In this document: positions 1-11,900 of the stretch, one piece after another
How positions within the stretch are numbered: the stretch's first letter is position 1
Layout: each line of letters opens with the position of its first letter
Assembly: GCA_012932865.1 (NCBI GenBank)
Contig: SAXG01000039.1
Location: forward strand, 124,001 to 188,000
DNA length: 64,000 nt
Direction of reading: 5' to 3'
DNA from: Amylostereum areolatum
Taxonomy: Eukaryota; Basidiomycota; Agaricomycetes; Russulales; Stereaceae
Program-made: the position numbers and the translations under genes
The notes under the pieces: model-generated
What the model saw: the letters and a program-made list of their open reading frames with translations, nothing else
Told to the model about the DNA's origin: nothing
Database searches by the model: none

Positions 1-1549
1 CAGACGAGCGGCAAGGAGTTCTCAGACAAGACACCATGGGTAGTTATGTTCGGTCCTGACCTTACCTGCCCTGGAACGAAGGTGCGTTCCCGTCTGTCTA
101 CCCTCATGATATACATTGACGTGGCGGTCTCCGGTAGATTCACTTCATCTTCCGTCACAAGAACCCTCTCACCGGTGAATACGAGGAGAAGCATCTTTCC
201 CTTCCTCCGAAGCCGTCTATTGAGAAGACCACGAACCTGTACACCTTGATCATCAAGTGCGCATGCTTTTTACCCTAGTCCATTCGTTCCTAATATCTTG
301 TTCAACAGCCCCGACAACACATACGACGTTCTATTCAATGGCGAGAGTCATAATTCAGGCAATGCTCTCGAGGACTTCACCCCTGCTGTCAACCCGGCCA
401 AGGAGATCGACGACCCTGAGGACTCCAAACCCGAAGACTGGGTGGATGCTAAGCGCATCGCGGACCCGGAAGCAGTCAAGCCTGAGGATTGGGATGAGGA
501 CGCCCCATACGAAATCCCTGATGAGGATGCTGAGAAGCCTGAGGGCTGGTTGGATGACGAACTGGAGACTATTCCCGACCCTGGTAAGTCCCACCTCATT
601 TACGCTAAGCTTTGTGCTGATGGGAATTCTAGATGCCGAGAAACCTGAGGAGTGGGATGACGAAGAGGACGGTGACTGGATCGCCCCCACCGTGCGTAAC
701 CCGAAGTGTGACGAGGCTCCCGGATGTGGCGAATGGAAGCGGTTCGTTTCCTATGACCTTTTATCCGTCCTGGTTTACTGACGTATCTACATATGAAGCC
801 CCTACAAGGCTAACCCTGCCTACAAGGGCAAGTGGTACGCGCCCATGATCGACAACCCCGCCTACAAGGGCGAGTGGGCTCCCCGCAAGATTCCTAACCC
901 TGACTACTTTGAGGACCTGACTCCCATTAAGAGCCTTGAGAAGATCGTACGTCTAATTCAAGTTCTCTTCGCAACGTTCTTATATTCACATGTTGTTAGG
1001 GTGGCATCGGTATTGAGCTTTGGACTATGACCGAGGATATTCTTTTCGACAACATCTACGTCGGTCACTCGGTGGAGGATGCTAAGGCCCTCGCCGCGGA
1101 AACTTTCGATGTCAAGAAACCTCTCGAGAAGGATGCCGCTAAGGCTAAAGTCGATAAGGAAGACGAGGAGGCAACAGTTGGTTCGTTCACGGAGGAACCC
1201 AGTCGAGTTTACCCGTCAGAAGGTCCTTGCGTTCATCGCCCTTGCACAAGTCGATCCTCTCACCGCGTTCAAGACCCATCCTGAAACTGGTGGTGCTCTT
1301 GCGGTCGGTGTGCTGACCCTCTTCGGCATGCTTGGCATGATCTTTGGTCTTGTTGGTAGCCAACAAAAGCCGGCTGCGAAGGTGCGTCATTCGAATGCTC
1401 ATCTACCGGGCTATGCTGAATGTACCGCAATTCAGTCTTCCAAGAAGACGGATGCTCCTACTCCTGACGATAAGAAGAAGGAAGAGAAGGCACCGGTTAC
1501 TTCTGCTGGCAGTGAGAAGGACGAGACCACGGTAAAGAAGCGGAAGTAA
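1..1549 (+). CDS. cnx1: Calnexin, ER lectin chaperone (5' part missing)
   Basis: This is the carboxy-terminal two thirds of calnexin, the membrane-bound ER chaperone that holds monoglucosylated glycoproteins during folding. The window opens inside an exon in frame 1 ([10 protein letters not shown]), the globular lectin part. From about 380 to 900 come the proline-rich P-domain repeats: type 1 ([33 protein letters not shown]) and then type 2 ([25 protein letters not shown]). After [15 protein letters not shown] the lectin domain closes. A hydrophobic membrane segment lies near 1290-1370, followed by a lysine-rich cytosolic tail ending KKRK, a dilysine ER-retrieval signal. The stop is TAA at 1547-1549. 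At least five short introns interrupt the reading, for example one ending near 138 and another at about 583-632. The start codon is outside the window. Identification is firm; exact exon ends are by eye. Confidence 0.95.
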
Positions 1550-2951
1550 AATGGCTTCTTTCGTTGAGGGTAGTCCATATTGGGGTATTGGGTATACTGG
1601 GTGCATCGTTCCGTTGGGCTGAAAGAGGTCGGCGCGTCTCGTGTGGGAAGCTTTGCACGTCACGTCAGGGAAGGAGGTTGCACGGGTGGGATGGGTGCTG
1701 ACTTGGAATTATATTATAATACTCTCGTGCGCCATGCTGTATCGCTCTGCCAGTTTTGATTCCGCGAATGCAGGTGAGTCTGATGGCGTGACCAAGGGTT
1801 CACGCTAGCATCGTGTCAGCTTCAATCCAACCCCCTCAATCTCGGCGCCATTCCGATTATCCGTTGCGAGAAAGTCGGCTTCGCGCCCAAGTCAGCGTGA
1901 GTACAGGTTGTCCTCTCAGTTTCAATCCCCACAGAGTCCTCGATGGACGGCGACGAGCGCGGGTTATGTAAGCAGTATTCATTTTCGTCGTCGCGCCAAG
2001 TCATCCTCGACTCCTTGTTTCCTCTCACCACGTCCTTCTCTTCTCCCCGTCCTTCACCTGGCCATAACCCCTCATCTGTAATGGGCGACTCCGACGTACC
2101 GAGATTTGGACGGCGCGTCAGGGTTTCCGTGGATGTACGAAGGGTTGGGTATGGACTCTCCCTTCGACACTCTCATGTGGGCATCATCCAGAGTCTGGAC
2201 CATGGTGCGTGTTCTATTCACTTACCGCCCACCTGCCCTCGCGACAGCATTCAGGATTTGCACATGCTCCGGCGCCCCTCTTGTTGTCGCTGGCAGTCGT
2301 CCTCACCTTCGCTCGCGGCCTTGAACTTTACTCCTGGTCTTGAACTTTGCTCGTGGTCTTGAACTTTACTCTCGGTCTCTCGATTTTTGCTTGCGGTCTT
2401 GGTCCTCGCTCGCGATCTTGGTCCCGCTCGCGCTCCTCTCTGGTCCTGGCTCTCTGTCCCCTGGCTCACTGGGTTCCCTGGTCTTATCTCGGTCTCCGTC
2501 TGGTCCACCTGCTTTGTTGGCATCCCAGGTAACCCTCTCTCACCTGTCATCCCTCTCCATATATCCCGTAGCAGCCCCCATATACTCTGTAGTTATCAAA
2601 TGAAAATATCATGATTTTCTTCCTTCTACATCAGGATAAGATCGCAATAAGCACGATTTAAGCCAGCAACCCGCCGAGCGATTCTTGATGAGCTTAGTAA
2701 GATTATTGGATTGAATCCAAAGAACCTCAGCTTCGGGCCCAAGGGAATTCGTTGAGCGTGATATCCGCTTGACATTTTTGGATTCCATCCATCGATCTCG
2801 AATTGTTCTGTGTGCTCAAGCCCCAAATTGTTTGCTGCAAGTATATATCTGTCTAGACCGACTCGGCACGAGAATGTAGCTGCGCAAATCCATTGTACTT
2901 GCCATTTGATTCTTTCACGTTTCGGTGTCGACACCTCAGGCCTCAGGCCTC
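1550..2951. other. Intergenic stretch, no supported gene
   Basis: About 1.4 kb between calnexin and the HET gene. Short open frames occur on both strands but none resembles a known domain or shows convincing splice structure. The region holds imperfect tandem repeats (listed separately) and presumably the calnexin terminator and the HET gene promoter. Confidence 0.5.
2318..2480. repeat. Imperfect tandem repeat, about 20-bp unit
   Basis: Three near copies of a unit reading CTTGAACTTTRCTCNTGGT lie end to end at about 2318-2380. They then decay into a pyrimidine-rich tract built from GGTCTTGGTCC and CTCGCG words up to about 2480. It overlaps chance open frames but no gene can be supported here. 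Confidence 0.7.
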
Positions 2952-4898
2952 ATGTCAAGCATGTCAAGCCCAATCATCCATGCCGCGGTTGACTCATTGG
3001 GCGTTGCTGACAAGGCTTTGAACATTTCAGACGTTGCAACACCCCACCGCTACCGCCTCGTGGACTGCCTCCAGCTCAAAAACCACAACATCCTTCACAT
3101 CGACGAGTTCGTTGAATTCCCCGACGTCCCGTTCTCGGTCGTTTCCTACGTTTGGCGAGGAAACCCCGCCGATCCAGCGAGCCCTTCGCTTACATCCTTC
3201 ACTGTCCGAGGCGCTGAAGAGGCGGATCCCATTACTATCGACGTTCTCCGGCACGTTTGCGCGGCCTCCATGCGATATGGCGCACGTCACTTCTGGATCG
3301 ACCGCCTGTGCATCATGCAAACAAGTCGCGACGACAAGGACTGGCAGATCGACCAGATGTATCGCATATACGAGGAAAGCGCAGTTTGCATAGTGTTGCC
3401 AGGTGGTGTACAGCGGCTCATCCGTCTCGACGAAGAAACAAACTGGATCCAGCGGGGATGGACATTGCAGGAAGCCGTTGCGCCGCCGTCCGTCGTGGTT
3501 CTCTTTGCCTGGCGTTTAGGACCAGGAAACATTGCCAATGGATACGAACAGGTTTCGATTGCGGGCGCCAAAGGGAGGATCCGCAATGTCGTATCGGGCG
3601 TGTCCGCCATGGCACCGCTCGTGTACCTCCTCAACGCGTGTATCATAGGACACACGTCGTTTTCCGCCTTGACCGATTCTTGTAGTACAAGCACGCAAAT
3701 CGATGTCAAGGCGCGGCTCTTCGGATCCTTGTCCTCCGGTGTGGTTGCGCTAGCTGTCGCAATGACACCCAGCCTGCATGCCCTCGATGAAGAAGAGGAC
3801 CTGCTGGACTCGGATACGCGCAACCACGCAATCTGGCAGAGCGCCCTCTTGCGCACGTCGTCGCGTCCAGTGGATATGGTTTTCAGCATTATGGGTCTCT
3901 TTGGCGTCCATCTCGACACGAGGGCATTCCACCAAGACGACCGCCTTGGTGCTACGATTGCGCTAGCGCAGGCAATCCTGCGACGGGGAGGACGCGCGAC
4001 GTGGTTAGGTGCATCCCTTCGTTTACCGCGTAGTCGTGCACTGTCCACGTTTCCGGACTTCCCGAAAACAAGTGTGGCCGGGAAAGCGCGGGTACAAACC
4101 GAAGCAGGTCTTGTAGAAGCCGGCACAATGGTGGAGGGTATATATCCCGGAATCCACCCACTTGGAGATTTGCGGATGCCAACAGGGTCCATGGACGACT
4201 CCGGGTCCCTAACGTTCACGAGGAATGCTATACGCCTGACCCCTGTGAGCCAGGAGGATTATCGGCGGAACCCTGGGGTCGCTCCTATGGCGTGGGGCGA
4301 AAATGCGGAGAAGTCACCTGTGGTCGCCATGAATGGGTCCATATGGGACACTGTCGAGGATGACGAAGGGGCCACGACGAGCGAGGGTTCGTTGGCGTAC
4401 GCTGTCCTCGTCGGGTGGTATAGCGAATACTATCCCGGTGGCCTCACACTCGCGCTGGACAGTTTCCAGGTGAAGGCCATGCTGGTACTAGAACATGCAC
4501 CAGGAAAATACCACGTTGCATCCTTCTTCGAGTTCTCATACAAGCTCAGGGTGTGGGCAAGGGGTTGGAAACCTCGGGAGTTCTGTGTAGGGCCCATCCC
4601 CGATACCTATGCGACCAATTACAATAACTTCCTTTCGGACGACATTAGACCTCGCTATGGACAGGCTAGCGACCGCACCTGGTTCACTCGGCGGCATGCG
4701 TACTTCTCACCCCGTGAGCACGAAGACACCGACAATGATGGGCAAGGCAAGGATCAAACCGAACTGGAGGCATTATACGCACAATCATCAACTTTAGATG
4801 ACACGTCGGTCAACGACATTGATAGAATAGAGGAGGTTGAGCCTGGCTTAGAATTTGCGGCGATACCGTATCTCAGGTTTGCCACAAACATCGTGTAA
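2952..4898 (+). CDS. HET-domain (heterokaryon incompatibility) protein
   Basis: A single uninterrupted frame of 648 residues, starting at ATG 2952 (two close methionines, MSSMSS); the frame opens at a GTG further upstream but ATG is preferred. Residues of about 45-190 form a HET domain: PFSVVSYVW, then FWIDRLCIMQ, then DKDWQIDQMYRIYEESAVCIVLPGG, and WIQRGWTLQEAV, matching the three conserved HET blocks. HET domains are known to trigger cell death after non-self fusion in filamentous fungi. The remaining 450 residues have the style of Agaricomycete HET proteins (SSRPVDMVFSIMGLFGV) but no second domain I can name. No NACHT, ankyrin or WD part is seen. It converges on a het-c homologue whose stop is only 124 bp away. 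Domain call firm; role in incompatibility is inferred. Confidence 0.9.
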   Translation: MSSMSSPIIHAAVDSLGVADKALNISDVATPHRYRLVDCLQLKNHNILHIDEFVEFPDVPFSVVSYVWRGNPADPASPSLTSFTVRGAEEADPITIDVLRHVCAASMRYGARHFWIDRLCIMQTSRDDKDWQIDQMYRIYEESAVCIVLPGGVQRLIRLDEETNWIQRGWTLQEAVAPPSVVVLFAWRLGPGNIANGYEQVSIAGAKGRIRNVVSGVSAMAPLVYLLNACIIGHTSFSALTDSCSTSTQIDVKARLFGSLSSGVVALAVAMTPSLHALDEEEDLLDSDTRNHAIWQSALLRTSSRPVDMVFSIMGLFGVHLDTRAFHQDDRLGATIALAQAILRRGGRATWLGASLRLPRSRALSTFPDFPKTSVAGKARVQTEAGLVEAGTMVEGIYPGIHPLGDLRMPTGSMDDSGSLTFTRNAIRLTPVSQEDYRRNPGVAPMAWGENAEKSPVVAMNGSIWDTVEDDEGATTSEGSLAYAVLVGWYSEYYPGGLTLALDSFQVKAMLVLEHAPGKYHVASFFEFSYKLRVWARGWKPREFCVGPIPDTYATNYNNFLSDDIRPRYGQASDRTWFTRRHAYFSPREHEDTDNDGQGKDQTELEALYAQSSTLDDTSVNDIDRIEEVEPGLEFAAIPYLRFATNIV

Positions 4899-5022
4899 TG
4901 ATTGGAAACGGGCTCAACGTTCAACCCATTGCCGTAGTCATACATACATCGATACACAGATACTTACATGCAATGCTTTCACTTCTGATACCACCGCTCT
5001 CCGCTTCTATATGCAGTGACGT

Positions 5023-8000
5023 TTAGTAACGAGATTCATACTCGTCGCCGCCGGACTCGCGACCCGAACGTTCATAACTTTCTTCGCGGCGCTCCTCCTC
5101 TTGATACCCACCGCCCTCGTCCAAGTTGAGCCTCTCCGCACCGAAGGTTTCGTCGGAACCAAAACCACCTTCCCCACCATACCCGCCACGAGGCTGCTCT
5201 CCATACCCACCACTGCGCTCTTCTCCGTACCTGCGCGGGGGTTCCTGTTCGAATTCGCCGCCACCACGGACACGCTCCTCGCCGCCGTATCCGCCGCCTT
5301 GGCCGTACTCGGACTCTGGTTCCTGTCGGCCATAACCTTCGGGCTCCTGAATGTACGAAGGTCGGTAGCCGCTTTCCTCACGACCGGAACTGCGGCCTCC
5401 ATAGCCTGAGGACTCTTCGGCTCGACGACCGTAAGACTCTTCTTCGTTAGGACGACTGTAAGAGTCCTCGCCGCGACGACCATACTCTTCCTGGCGACGA
5501 CCGGAGAAATCTTCATTGTTGCGTCCATATGAGCTTTCCTGGCGACCTCCATATGAATCCTCATTGCGGCGGCCAAAGGAAGAGTCCTCGTTCTGCCCTC
5601 CGTAGGAGGCCTCGCTGCGTCCGCCATAGGAATCCTCGTTACGACGGGCGTAAGAGTTTTCATTGGGGCGTTCGTAGGAGTTGTCATTGCGGCTGCCATA
5701 GGAGTCGCCGCGGCCACTGTAGGGCTCTTCGTTGGGTCGACCACCATAGGAATCATCGTCGCGGCGCGATTGGTGTCCATACTGGTTCCCTTCTCCTTGT
5801 GACTCCTGGCGGCGACCATGACTAGACTGCTGCTGGACGCCATAGCTCGATTGTTGCTGACCGTAGCCAGATTGCTGTTGGTTTCCGTAGCCGGACTGTT
5901 GCTGACTGCCAGTTGGCTTCTGGTAACTACTGCCTCCGTATCCTCCAGATTCTACACCAACATCGTCAGGTGATCAATCGACTGCGAGGGATCATATCAC
6001 CCACGTTGCGAGTAACTACTATGCTGTCCGCTACTGCCGTAGGCAGGCGCTGCTGTTTCGTCTTCCCCAGCTTCGCGTTTGTTCTTCCCGTTACGGACAC
6101 TCTCCTATATGTGTAATCAGTGACAATATCCCCATGTGTAATCCTGATTGGACACGAACCTTAGTGAGGGCATCCAGAGTACGCTCACGATCCTCGTCGG
6201 ACATGTCGGTTAACCACCGTTCCATGGTCTCAAACATAACACGTTGGATTTGCGAACGACCGTTGCTGTAGAAGGGATGGTGGAACGCTTCCAAGATCTA
6301 AAGACTGGTATTAGGGGCATCGTCGAAAGTCATATATCTTGACTTGCTGTGTCAAGCACGCGGTCGGGATCCTCAGTTTCCTCTTGCCACGCCTGAACGA
6401 TGTTGTTGACAGTGAACTTGACGACAGCCTGGGCAATCTTTCCAGCCTAACAGATAGGTGATTGAGACAGATTTCAGTACGGGACGCGTGTTTGACTTAC
6501 AGGCTCGTTCAGAATCAGGCCAAAGTGGTCCTAGAAATGAGCTAAGTCAATTATCTCAATTCAAACCAAGAAAAGCAGCCGTACCTTAGAAAGCAAACTG
6601 TGTGATGGGTCGGAAGCGCGGGGGTCATTAAAGACTTCATACTGGTCATCGGTGTCGATGACAGCCTTGCTACCCTCCCCTAGCACATCGGTGACCTGCT
6701 TCAATATGGGCTGAAGAATGTGTGTTAGTTATGATGGACATGTACCATCGATGGCCTGACACTCACAGCAAGGAATGGCGATAAGATAGAGTATACGTCT
6801 AAAGACTGTGTCAGTCATTGGTCGCACGAGCTCAAACAAAAGGACCACTCACAGACGTTAATCGCCTCGGTGACATTCTCGACGAGTTCGCTGAGACCAG
6901 GGACCATTTCAATCTTCTCGATGATGTCGCGCATGACTGAGTCGCGCCATTTCAAAAGGTCGAAGAGTTGCTTCTGTACTTCCGGCGGGGCCACATTATC
7001 GGGATCAAAATTGTATGCCTTTGACTTCGCTTTCATGTCCTCGGCTTGACTTATCTTCTCATCGCTCCCCGAGCTTGGAATCTTGTCCATAAGACCTTTG
7101 AGCGTCGAAATAATGGAGTCTGAATCCGAGTTGGAAGCCTGTGAATATAAGCTAAGAGAGGCATTGACAGTGAGATCAGGAATTAAGTTACATCGTTCAT
7201 CTTTGCGGAAAGATCGGTCACAGATGACTGGCTAATGTGATCTGTAGCCTCGCCTAAATGAATGTTATATTAGTGGCAATGAAGGAAGATAAGTGATGGT
7301 ACGTGCCCATCATTGAGTGCATGAAGTCGGCACTGCCGAACGATCCAGTAACGAGAGGGGGTGCAGACCCATTAGGAGTGTTGATGACAACTGCATGCAG
7401 GATCATTTTAACAACATAATCATAGTAATAGTCAAGTGGAAGTCGCCAACCTTGATCGCCAACGTGACAGAATACCTGTTCGTGGCCCATTTTCCGGAGA
7501 GCAATCTCACACCAGTTGCTGTGAGCAAGAAGATCCTCCAAGGTATGCAGTCCAGTACCAAGCAGACGGTAAGCCTCCCAGAGGTCTGCATTCTCCCTGC
7601 CGCTTGAACGACGCCCATGTTCGATACATGCGCGAAGAGTGCGGCGAATATGCGCAGTGGAGGTGTCCCAGCCACGGTTTTCGGTGGCCATGTAGTTCTG
7701 AATACTTGTTAGCATTATTTACCACTCGCGGGCCAAGAGAATCTGAAAACCTTCATCCCCGTACGCTTGTCAATCTCAAGTTCCTCCGGTTCGACAGGAG
7801 GACGAAGCTTGGGGTGGAATTGACGGGCGTCGCCTTCCTTTTCGGCGTACCCCCTGCAAGAGATATCAGTCACATATTCTCGATCACACCACAGAATCAT
7901 ACTTGGGATTGTCGATGTGTTCCTACAAGAATCAAGATCGTGTAAGCAAAGGTGGAAGTTCGAAGAAATGCGCCACATACCACGGGAAGATAAACACCCA

Positions 8001-8663
8001 ACCTCTCCGCAGTGACCTCGAATTCCTGGGTGGCGAAACCAAAGGTCTGGAAAAACTGTCATGAGCTAAACTGATCTACGCCTTCGATTACATTCGAGCG
8101 TACCATGAAGCCGAGGACAGCAACGATAAGAACCAAAGTATCGGCAGAAAGTTTGCTCAAACCCGCGATATCCATAGCCTACACCGCAAAATAAGTCATT
8201 AGTCTAGTTGCTCTAACACATGTTACCCCACGGAGAATGGCTTGCCTGGGAGTAATCGCGGAGCCAGTTACCCTAGAGCATCATTAGAATGCGATCTACT
8301 ATGCGCGCCAAAGGTAACTCACAAAATAAACCTTCTTCACATCCTGCTTATCGAACTTACGCCCCCCAGAGCCTGCGTCCATGACTTTCTTCGCAAATCC
8401 TAGCAGACCGCCACCAGCAGCGGCGCCTCCAGCCAGCTTGGCCAGTTCTGTAAGCACATTTTCTATATCACCGTGCCGAAACGCCTTGTCTATCGCCCTC
8501 CGATCAGCTTGTCTGTATACATCGGGCAGAGTATAAAAGACAAACCATTCAAGTAAGAGAAATCAGGGATGTCGCCGGCACCAAACGCGTGAGCTCCCGA
8601 AGGAAGCACGACGACTACGATTGTGAGTATGAGGAGAGTGGTTGTGAATGAATGCACTGGCAT
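5023..8663 (-). CDS. het-c: HET-C heterokaryon incompatibility protein homologue
   Basis: Starts at ATG 8663 with a hydrophobic signal peptide followed by AFGAGDIPDFSYL, the typical mature HET-C amino end. Later exons carry NWLRDYSQAMD, LGFMTFGFATQEFEVTAERLGVY, EHIDNPKGY, GWDTSTAHIRR and LHTLEDLLAHSNWCE, all hallmarks of the HET-C family (PF07217). At least ten introns of 45-70 bp are present. The region after the CHVGDQ block (about 7250-7450) corresponds roughly to where Neurospora het-c alleles differ. The last exon (5023 to about 5950) encodes a low-complexity tail of Gly, Tyr, Ser, Glu and Arg in repeats such as NEDSYGGR, ending DEYESRY and TAA at 5023-5025. A glycine-rich tail is also known in ascomycete HET-C. 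The total is estimated at about 880 residues. Family call is firm. Confidence 0.93.
5440..5790 (-). repeat. Degenerate repeats coding the HET-C tail
   Basis: Inside the last het-c exon, a unit of about 12-15 codons reading roughly NEDSYGGR recurs about a dozen times, with variants such as NEEPYSGR, NENSYARR and QESSYGR. On the plus strand the DNA shows recurring words such as CATAGGAATCCTCGTT and GGCGACC. Tandem units of this kind change copy number easily, so length variation between strains is expected. Confidence 0.75.
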
Positions 8664-8964
8664 GGTCGTGGTTGGAAAGAAAGGTTGCTACCATCGAGCA
8701 GACCGAAGGTTGGGCAAGATCAGTCACGATCTCTCTCCATGCCAAGACCGATGATGCCGCCAAGAAAATAGGCGCAGTCGAATACTCTGATTTGACTCTG
8801 ATAAGTAAGTGTTGAAAAGGATGTCGTCACAGCGATTAGATTCTCGGTAAGTATAGTGTACAACAAAGCAAACAGCACTTGAAGTGCGCAACGCGAAAGC
8901 AAAGTGCATGGCCACAAGCTCTTGAAGCTTGAAAGCTCAACCTCCTTCTCCTCTTCTAAATAAC
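8664..8964. promoter_or_regulatory. het-c promoter and TAF2 3' end
   Basis: 301 bp between the TAF2 stop and the het-c start, both genes reading leftward. No clear TATA box is visible close to the het-c ATG. Confidence 0.4.
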
Positions 8965-11900
8965 TCATCCCAGCCTCACCTTCTTCGAAGGTGCCGCCCC
9001 GTTCGGTCGCTCACTTTCCTTTCGCTTCTTGTTTCCAAGACTCGCCAATAGCTCCTGAATCCGGGCACCGAGGGCAACCGCGCTGACGCCGACTTCCGAG
9101 TCAGCACCGTTGAAGTGGACCGCGTTCCGCACCATCAAATCGATGTCGGCCTCCCAGCCTGCGACAGAGTCGTACTTGTCTGCGTCAAGTTTCTGCTTGA
9201 TTGTCCGCAGGTCGCGCGCGTCCTTGCGCGGGATGATGTCGAAGTACTGTGGGATGCCGAGCAGAACAGGGTCCACGGGCTCACGGAAGTAGAACGATCT
9301 GTAGCAAATGTTTCAGCACGATGCCGAACCAGGCAATCCATAGAAAGAATACACACATGTTCTCCTTCATGACGCCAGCCATCAGCGACTGCAGGCTCCT
9401 CTTCTCTCCCCATGACAGTTTTCTCTCCATCAACTTCGACCATTCCTTCTTGAAAGCCCTCTCTACGACATCCGCGCATTGGGTCGGGTACGTCGTTGGG
9501 GGATTGAAGAGACGACAATTGCTCAACACAAGGTCGAAATCCTTCTGGAAGTGTTCCATGGACGTGTAATCTCCGACGTTCAACTTGGATGAAATGGTAC
9601 CCAAGTCCATCGGATGTTTGATTTCATCATAGTACCTATCGAGGTGAGATCAGCTAAGCCACACACAATGGACATCAACGACAGTAGAACATACGTAGGA
9701 CACCCATCCAATACTGGGTCTACTGGCCGGGAAAAGATGCCTGCCTCAGGGATTTTGAGCAGGCCCCGCAAGATCTCCTTGCACCTCGTCTTGTTGATGG
9801 GAGTTGAAGATTGTAGAGAAGAAGAGCTCTTCAACACCTTTGGCACGGGAACTGGAGCAGGAGTGGGCGCAGGTAAGGGCACAGGTGTAACAACGTGCTC
9901 TCTTCCCTTGCCCTTGAACTCGGGCAGAGACACCGATGCAGGAGCCTCAACCTTTTTGATCTTAATGGCAGGTTTGGGCGGGCGGCTTTCCCTCCTTTCC
10001 GACGTGTGGGGACTCCTGCTCCTCTTCTTGCTTGGTGATGCCAGTGCGAGAATTTCGTCATCCTCGATCAATCCCAACACAGGGAACTCCTTCTTTCTCT
10101 TTCCCGGTGCACTCGGACCCGCCTTGGGCTTCTCCTTCTCCACCTTGTCCATCCTGATGGATGGTTGCACCTTACGCTCGAGACCTTTCTCGCGTTTCTG
10201 TTGTTCCTCGATAGCTATGACTTCTTCGAGCAGATCGAAGGAGCCGTCGTCCACATCAGCGACGGGAGGTGGCGGGGGCGCTGGGCGCGCATCGACTGTC
10301 TTCTGCTTACGAGGCTTTGGCTGCTTCAACCCAGGCACTGCAGGGGGTATGGGCGTTTCTATGGGTGTCGCTGATTTTGTGCGGGAACTTTCACCGAGGC
10401 GAGAAGACGTGTTTCCACCGAGTTTGAATCTGATAGAGGGTTTCGGTGCAGCTTCAGAAGAGGACACCATAGGTGCTGGGGGGATAGGATTGGAAATCCT
10501 GGCGGTCGGTGGCACTGGAATAGGGACGGGAGGCGGGGCCATAGATCGGGCTGCAGGCTTGGATGCCTCCCTTGAAGCCTCGATGGTTTTGGTCATGCGT
10601 GTCCATTCTGTCACAAGGAACGTTAGCTCGCAAGGGAAAACAAACCAACATAAAGCAGACTTACGATTATCGAAGAACGTCTCCAGTGCAACTGCCTGTG
10701 TGAACACAAACGTTGTCGGTGCATTGTATGTCTTCGCGTTGCGTATCATCAGTCGGAAGTCAGCCTCGAAGGCGAAACGGTCCGTGTACATCCCTGCGTC
10801 GAGCTTCGCACTCATCGTACTCAGGTCCATCGGGTTCTTGATTACTTCAAAATAGCTGTCATACAAGTTAGCGCAACCGTGGCACACGCGAAAACATAAT
10901 GACATACTCAGGTGCATGATCCCTCACAGGATCCACAGGCTGCAAGAATAATTTCGCGCATTTATGAGCCTTGAGTTTCTGAATGACATTCCGGGACGCC
11001 TTGACATCCACAGTTGTCATTCCACCGCTCTGCGCCTTTGGTACCGCTTTCGAGACCTTCAACTTGCCCTTTGGTTTGGAGTCAAATGCCACACCCTTCT
11101 TTTGAGCAGCAGGCACCGGCGGCGGCGGCGGCTTAACACTGACGGGAGGAAGTTTCGGCGAGGGAACATCGACAGGTGTAGAAGGCGGGAGACGAATTTT
11201 CGCCGGGACCAAGGAAGGTGTCACCGGGCTACGCAGCGGTTGGATGCCAGCTTTGATCGTGCGCTGCTTCGCAGGTACCTTGAGGGGAAGAGGCGGAGGA
11301 AATTCGACAATGGGCGTCTGCGGAGGCAGGTGGATGGACAGTTTCGGCGCAATCTCTTCTTGACCACGAATAACAAGATCTGCAAGCTTGAGGACAGCCC
11401 AACGAACTTCCTGATCCGCATCCGGCGCACTGTGCGAAGAGTCAGCATGTCTAAAGTTAAACATAGAAAAACACTCACAGAGCAATGGGCAACAAAAACT
11501 CGCGCACGATCTCATTTTTCCCGACCTCTTTATCCTTCCTGAGCGTTTTGATAAGGACATCGACCTCGCTTTTCTTGCTTTCCCGCGTCTTCTCTGGCGC
11601 ATTGCCATCCTCCTCAATGAGCACGGACTCACTATCCTTCGTCCCGTTCTTCAGTTCACCCATGGTGACAAGCAGCGCGAGTGCTTGACACGCGCTGCGT
11701 GCAACGTGCCGTCGGATGACGCGTGACTGGTCATTGGCCATGACGGCAAAGATGTAGCGCATAATCTTGGGGGTATACCATTTCGTGAGGAATAGTGCGT
11801 CGAACGCAGCAATCCGAACTTGAGTAAAGTTGCCCTCACTATCGCGATATGAGGATCCGTTTCGACACGACATACAACAGTTATCACGCACCGAGTCAGG

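Noticed and set aside
1943..2603. Serine/leucine-rich plus-strand frames near the tandem repeat
   Set aside because: Composition follows the repeat, with no splice support or motif.
3287..4219. 310-codon minus-strand frame
   Set aside because: Antisense to the HET-domain gene, which has clear motifs on the plus strand.
9614..10855. 413-codon plus-strand frame
   Set aside because: It is antisense to the TAF2 linker and bromodomain exons and has no domain.
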